64,000 nt of DNA from Streptomyces sp. NBC_00461 (GTDB lineage Bacteria > Actinomycetota > Actinomycetes > Streptomycetales > Streptomycetaceae). The translations under genes were made by a program, and so were the position numbers. The stretch is from assembly GCF_036013935.1 (NCBI RefSeq), contig NZ_CP107902.1:1893001-1957000 (forward strand). Reading direction: 5' to 3'. Shown here in pieces: positions 60,401 through 64,000 of this stretch; the stretch's first letter is position 1, and each line of letters begins with the position of its first letter. The notes under the pieces were generated by a model. The model saw nothing but the letters and a program-made list of their open reading frames with translations, searched no databases and was not told the DNA's origin.

Positions 60401-60917
60401 GTTCTTCGACCGCATCAAGTGGTATCCGGTCGATGCGGACGAACTCCTGGAGCTGCGGGCCGACATCACCTCCGGCCGCTTCGTGCCGCGGATCGAGGAG
60501 GGCACGTTCTCGCTGGCCGAGTACCAGGGCTTCCTCGCCGAAAACGCCGTGTCCATCGGGGAGTTCAGGGCCCGGCAGCAGGCGGCGTTCTCAGCGGAGC
60601 GGGACGCCTGGGAGGCCGCGGGCGAGTTCGCGCGGGCCGAGGCGGCGACCGCGCCGCCGGCTCCCCCGGCCGAGGTGACGATCCCGCCGGGCGGCCGTCT
60701 GGTCGAGGCCGAATTCGCCGCCTCCGTATGGCAGTTGAACGTCGAGCCCGGCGACCTGGTCTCGGCCGGGCAGCCCCTCCTCGCCCTGGAGGCGATGAAG
60801 ATGGAGTCCAGGGTGCACGCGCCGATGGACGGCGTGGTGGCGGAGATCCTGACCAGGGCGGGCGACCAGGTGGAGGCCGGGACGGCGCTGATCGTCCTGG
60901 CCCCGGCGGCGCACTGA
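57405..60917 (+). CDS. Biotin-dependent guanidine/urea carboxylase
   Basis: 1170 residues. A biotin carboxylase (1 to about 450: [44 protein letters not shown]), a carboxyltransferase domain (about 470-1000; [28 protein letters not shown]) and a biotin carrier with EAMKME (biotin Lys1132). It carboxylates urea or guanidine with bicarbonate and ATP. In GAVDYTGD, Asp696 appears to be the position where urea carboxylases carry Asn and guanidine carboxylases Asp; I judge this from memory, so it needs alignment. Adjacent DUF1989 genes favour guanidine. Unlike fungal urea amidolyase, the hydrolase is separate. Confidence 0.9.
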   Translation: [1170 protein letters not shown]

Positions 60918-60937
60918 CACACACCGAGGAGTATGAG

Positions 60938-62635
60938 ATGTCCGTTGTAACCCGTGTCCGCGCCGCCTACGCCCGTATCGAGGCCGTGGACCGCCCCGAG
61001 ATCTGGATCGACCTGCGCCCGCGGGCCGAGGTCGAGGCGGAGGCCCGGGAGATCGAGGCACGCGTGGCGGCGGGTGAGCGACTCCCGCTCGCCGGGCGCC
61101 TGTTCGCGGCGAAGGGCAACATCGACGTGGCCGGCCTGCCCACCACCGCGGGCTGCCCGGCGTACGCCTACCGGCCCGAGACCGACGCACCGGTGGTCGC
61201 CCGCCTCCGCGCCGCGGGTGCGATCGTGCTGGGCACCACGAACCTGGACCAGTTCGCGACGGGCCTGGTGGGCACGCGCTCGCCGCACGGCGCGGTGCGC
61301 AACGCCCACGACCCCGCGCGGATCAGCGGCGGCTCCAGCTCCGGTTCGGCGGTCGCCGTGGCGCTCGGCATCGTAGACCTCGCCCTGGGCACGGACACCG
61401 CGGGCTCGGGCCGGGTCCCGGCCGCCTTCAACGGCATCGTCGGCCTCAAGCCGACCCGCGGCCTGGTCCCGACGGCGGGAGTGGTCCCGGCCTGCGCCTC
61501 CCTCGACTGCGTGACGGTGTTCGCCCGCACCCTCCCGGAGGCCGAACAGGCACTGTCCTTCATGACGTCCCCGCCGGACCGCGCCCTGCCACCCCTCCCC
61601 CAGCGCACCCCGGGCCCCTGGCGCGTCGCCGTCCCGGCACCCGGCCGGCTCGGCGAACTCGACGAGCACTGGGCCGAGGCTTACGAGGCGGCGGTGCGGC
61701 AGCTCGAAGCGGCCGGCGCCGACATCCGCCCTCTGGACCTCGCCCCCTTCACCGAGGCAGCCGCGATGCTCTACGAGGGCGCGTTCGTCGCCGAGCGCTA
61801 CACGGCGGTGGGGAGTTTTGTCGACAAGGCGATGGCCGACGGGGTGGCGGGCCTGGACCCGACGGTCGCCGGCATCATCGCCCGCGCCCGCGACATCCCG
61901 GCCCACCGGCTCTACGCCGACACCGAGCGCCTGGCCGCCCTCCGCAGCCGCGCCCTGGCCGAGCTGTCCGACGCGGACGCGCTGCTGCTGCCCACCACTC
62001 CCGGCCATCCGACCCTCGCCGAGGTGGCCGCCGACCCTCTGGGCGCCAACGCCCGCCTGGGCCGCTTCACCAACTCCACCAACCTCTTCGACCTGGCGGC
62101 GGTCGCCGTCCCGGCCGGCGAGGTGAACGGCCTCCCGTTCGGCGTGATGCTGATCGGCCCGGCGTTCACGGACGACCGGCTCGCCCGGATCGCGGGCCTG
62201 CTCCAGCCGGAGACCCGGCTGGCGGTGATGGGCGCCCACCTGACCGGCCAGCCCCTCAACGCCCAGCTCCTCGCCCTGGGAGCGCGCCTGGACCGGACGA
62301 CCACGACGGCGCCGGTTTACCGCCTGCACGCCCTGCGCACAGCCCCTCCCAAGCCGGGGCTGGTCCACGTCGGCGAGGGAGGCGCGGAGATCGAGGCGGA
62401 GGTGTGGCGCCTTCCGGCGGAGGGCCTGGGCCGTCTCCTGGCCACCCTCCCCCGCCCGATGACGCTGGGGAGCGTCGAACTCGCGGACGGCAGCCACGTC
62501 CCCGGCTTCCTGTGCGAGCCATCAGCCCTCGCGGACGCCGAGGACATCACGTCGTACGGCGGCTGGCGTTCGTACCGTGATCGCCGGGACGAGCAGCTCC
62601 CCGGCGATCCGAGCCGTCACCCCACCGACGAGTAG
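60938..62635 (+). CDS. atzF: Allophanate hydrolase
   Basis: 565 residues. Hydrolyses allophanate to two ammonium and CO2, the last step of the carboxylase pathway. An amidase-signature domain (1 to about 440) holds the Ser-cisSer-Lys triad: Lys59 in AAKGN, GGSSSGSA (132-139) and nucleophile Ser157 in DTAGSGR. The C-terminal domain (about 450-565; HVPGFLCEP, DITSYGGWR) decarboxylates the product in homologues. GAGGAG precedes ATG 60938. It overlaps the convergent helicase gene by 19 bp. Confidence 0.92.
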   Translation: MSVVTRVRAAYARIEAVDRPEIWIDLRPRAEVEAEAREIEARVAAGERLPLAGRLFAAKGNIDVAGLPTTAGCPAYAYRPETDAPVVARLRAAGAIVLGTTNLDQFATGLVGTRSPHGAVRNAHDPARISGGSSSGSAVAVALGIVDLALGTDTAGSGRVPAAFNGIVGLKPTRGLVPTAGVVPACASLDCVTVFARTLPEAEQALSFMTSPPDRALPPLPQRTPGPWRVAVPAPGRLGELDEHWAEAYEAAVRQLEAAGADIRPLDLAPFTEAAAMLYEGAFVAERYTAVGSFVDKAMADGVAGLDPTVAGIIARARDIPAHRLYADTERLAALRSRALAELSDADALLLPTTPGHPTLAEVAADPLGANARLGRFTNSTNLFDLAAVAVPAGEVNGLPFGVMLIGPAFTDDRLARIAGLLQPETRLAVMGAHLTGQPLNAQLLALGARLDRTTTTAPVYRLHALRTAPPKPGLVHVGEGGAEIEAEVWRLPAEGLGRLLATLPRPMTLGSVELADGSHVPGFLCEPSALADAEDITSYGGWRSYRDRRDEQLPGDPSRHPTDE

Positions 62636-64000
62636 GCCACAACCCCCCGCAGCAACAGCTCCACGGCCTTGCGCGCGTTCTTCGCGACCGTGGACGACGC
62701 ACCACCGGAGACAGGAGCCGCCGCCGAGATCTGCCCCAGCACGTCGATCACCTGCTTGCACCACCGCACGAAGTCACCCGCGGGCATCTCGGCCTCCCGC
62801 AGGACCTCGTCGAGCCCCTTCCCACTGGCCCACATGTACGCGGCCCAGGCGAACCCGAGATCCGGCTCACGCTGGCCCACGCCCTCGGTCTGCGTGATCC
62901 GGAAGTCCTCTTCCAGGGCATCCAGCCGCCCCCAGATCCGGACCATCTCACCGAGCGCGGCCTTCGCACTGCCGGACGGCAGCTTCGGCGCCATCGCATC
63001 GTCGCCGACCCGCGACTCGTACACCAACGCCGAGACGCAGGCGGCCAGTTCGGCGGGAGAAAGCCCCTCCCAGACCCCCGCCCGCAGACATTCGCTCGCC
63101 AGCAGATCGAGCTCGCCGTACAAGCGGGCCAGCCGCTTGCCGTGCTCGGTGACCTCGTCGGCCCGCAGGTAGTCCAGCTCGGTCAGCAGCGCCACGATCC
63201 GGTCGAAGGTCCGGGCGATCGTGTTCGTCCGGCCCTCGATACGACGCTCCAGCTGCGAGGTGTCCCGCATGAGGCGGTGATACCGCTCGGCCCAACGCGC
63301 ATGGTCCTCCCGGTCGTTGCACCCATGGCAGGGATGCGCCCGGATGGCGGTCCGCAGCCGTGCGATCTCGCGGTCGTCCGCCGCCTGGGACCGCTTCTTG
63401 CGGGCCCGCTCCGGCGGGATGTGGCCGGCCTTGGTGCGCAGCGCGGAGGCGAGGTCCCGACGGGACTGCGGTGAGCGCGGGTTGAAGGACTTCGGGATGC
63501 GCATCCGCTCCATGGCCTCGACCGGCACCGGGAAGTCCATCGACGCCAGCCGCTTGACCTGACGCTCGGCGGTGAGCACCAGCGGACGCGGCCCGTCGTG
63601 GTGTTCGAAGCCGCGGTGGCCGTTGGACCGCCCGGCGGGCAGGCCCGGGTCCAGCACCAGCGCCAGACCGGCGTACTTGCCCGCGGGTACGTGGATGACG
63701 TCGCCCGGCTTGAGCTTCTCCAGCGCGACGGCCGCCTCGGCACGCCGCTCGACAGCCCCCTGCCGCGCCAGCTCGGTCTCCCGGTCCTTGAGTTCACGAC
63801 GCAGTCGCGCGTAGTCCTCGAAGTCGCCCAGGTGGCAGGTCATGGAGGCCTTGTAGCCCTCCAGTCCCTCCTCGTTGCGCTGCACCTGCCGGGAGATGCC
63901 GACGACCGACTTGTCGGCCTGGAACTGCGCGAACGACGTCTCCAGCAGCTCACGCGAGCGGTGCCGGCCGAACTGCTCGACGAGGTTGACCGCCATGTTG
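62617..64000 (-). CDS. Ski2/HelY-type RNA helicase, C-terminal part
   Basis: 460 codons in the window; the ATPase domains lie beyond the right edge. Visible parts are the end of helicase domain 2 (TYNMAVNLVEQFGRHRSREL region), a beta-barrel insert (KPGDVIHVPAGKYAGLALVLD), an arch-like helical region with HPCHGCNDRE and a C-terminal DSHCT domain (DYLRADEVTEHGKRLARLYGELDLLASECL, GDFVRWCKQVIDVLGQI). It unwinds structured RNA with ATP, probably in RNA decay or maturation. Its stop lies inside the end of the allophanate hydrolase gene. Confidence 0.92.
   Translation of the reverse strand, partial: NMAVNLVEQFGRHRSRELLETSFAQFQADKSVVGISRQVQRNEEGLEGYKASMTCHLGDFEDYARLRRELKDRETELARQGAVERRAEAAVALEKLKPGDVIHVPAGKYAGLALVLDPGLPAGRSNGHRGFEHHDGPRPLVLTAERQVKRLASMDFPVPVEAMERMRIPKSFNPRSPQSRRDLASALRTKAGHIPPERARKKRSQAADDREIARLRTAIRAHPCHGCNDREDHARWAERYHRLMRDTSQLERRIEGRTNTIARTFDRIVALLTELDYLRADEVTEHGKRLARLYGELDLLASECLRAGVWEGLSPAELAACVSALVYESRVGDDAMAPKLPSGSAKAALGEMVRIWGRLDALEEDFRITQTEGVGQREPDLGFAWAAYMWASGKGLDEVLREAEMPAGDFVRWCKQVIDVLGQISAAAPVSGGASSTVAKNARKAVELLLRGVVAYSSVG

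Noticed and set aside
57944..60937. Long plus-strand frame entering the allophanate hydrolase frame
   Set aside because: The part before 60938 is an out-of-frame reading of the carboxylase gene; only the segment from ATG 60938 is a real protein.
1..64000. CRISPR arrays, insertion sequences, prophage or plasmid origins
   Set aside because: No regularly spaced repeats, transposase, integrase or replication genes were seen; the window looks like core chromosome.

Overview
This is a high-GC actinobacterial chromosome segment, almost certainly Streptomyces: third codon positions are strongly G/C, many genes use GTG starts, and start/stop overlaps (ATGA, GTGA) are common. Copies of a GC-rich intergenic repeat that I associate with Streptomyces are present, and the window carries a complete conservon (cvn) operon. 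From memory, gene content and order (pheST, infC-rpmI-rplT, glnA4 block, glycine-betaine ABC genes, cvn9) resemble the S. coelicolor SCO1590-SCO1630 neighbourhood; this was not checked by alignment.

Layout. 1-8 kb: truncated secreted arabinofuranosidase, DUF6314 protein, degenerate histidine phosphatase, acetyltransferase, a MocR regulator and an EamA exporter whose start codons overlap head to head, DUF1918, a Tat-exported GHL10 glycosidase and a 3-hydroxyacyl-CoA dehydrogenase. 8-21 kb: small coiled-coil membrane protein, NUDIX hydrolase, HTH/TPR regulator, PP2C phosphatase, pheST, orphan sensor kinase, TrmH-type methyltransferase, and infC-rpmI-rplT. infC appears to start at AUC, and its leader contains a hairpin with a U-tract. 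20-28 kb: DUF1844, SseB, a class-A beta-lactamase-like protein, a mycosin protease coupled to a membrane protein with a roughly 535-residue disordered cytoplasmic arm, a PLP aldolase/deaminase and a DUF2510 protein.

28-38 kb: an operon of glutamine-synthetase-like enzyme, aldehyde dehydrogenase and SDR, with a divergent FadR-type regulator and a class I amidotransferase-type hydrolase; this fits gamma-glutamylation of an amine or amino alcohol, oxidation and hydrolysis. Then a LysR/TDT transporter pair, a cytosolic metal-chelate-binding-like protein and a cupin regulator. 38-46 kb: glycine betaine ABC system with permease and two substrate-binding domains in one polypeptide, 5'-3' exonuclease, iron-box-controlled siderophore-interacting protein, and a PadR-controlled DrrAB-type exporter.

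46-64 kb: an APC permease, acetyltransferase, pseudouridine synthase and the cvn9-type operon (sensor-like ATPase, roadblock, DUF742, GTPase, P450). The P450 has EQSLW in place of the ExxR motif. A TetR regulator is followed by four coupled genes annotated historically as urea amidolyase but better explained as guanidine degradation (carboxyguanidine deiminase subunits, guanidine/urea carboxylase, allophanate hydrolase). The same 20-bp palindrome lies before this operon and before the APC permease 9 kb away, which suggests one split regulon. The window ends inside a Ski2-type RNA helicase.

The least explained items are the infC leader, the split palindrome regulon, the orphan mycosin module and the overlapping MocR/EamA start codons.
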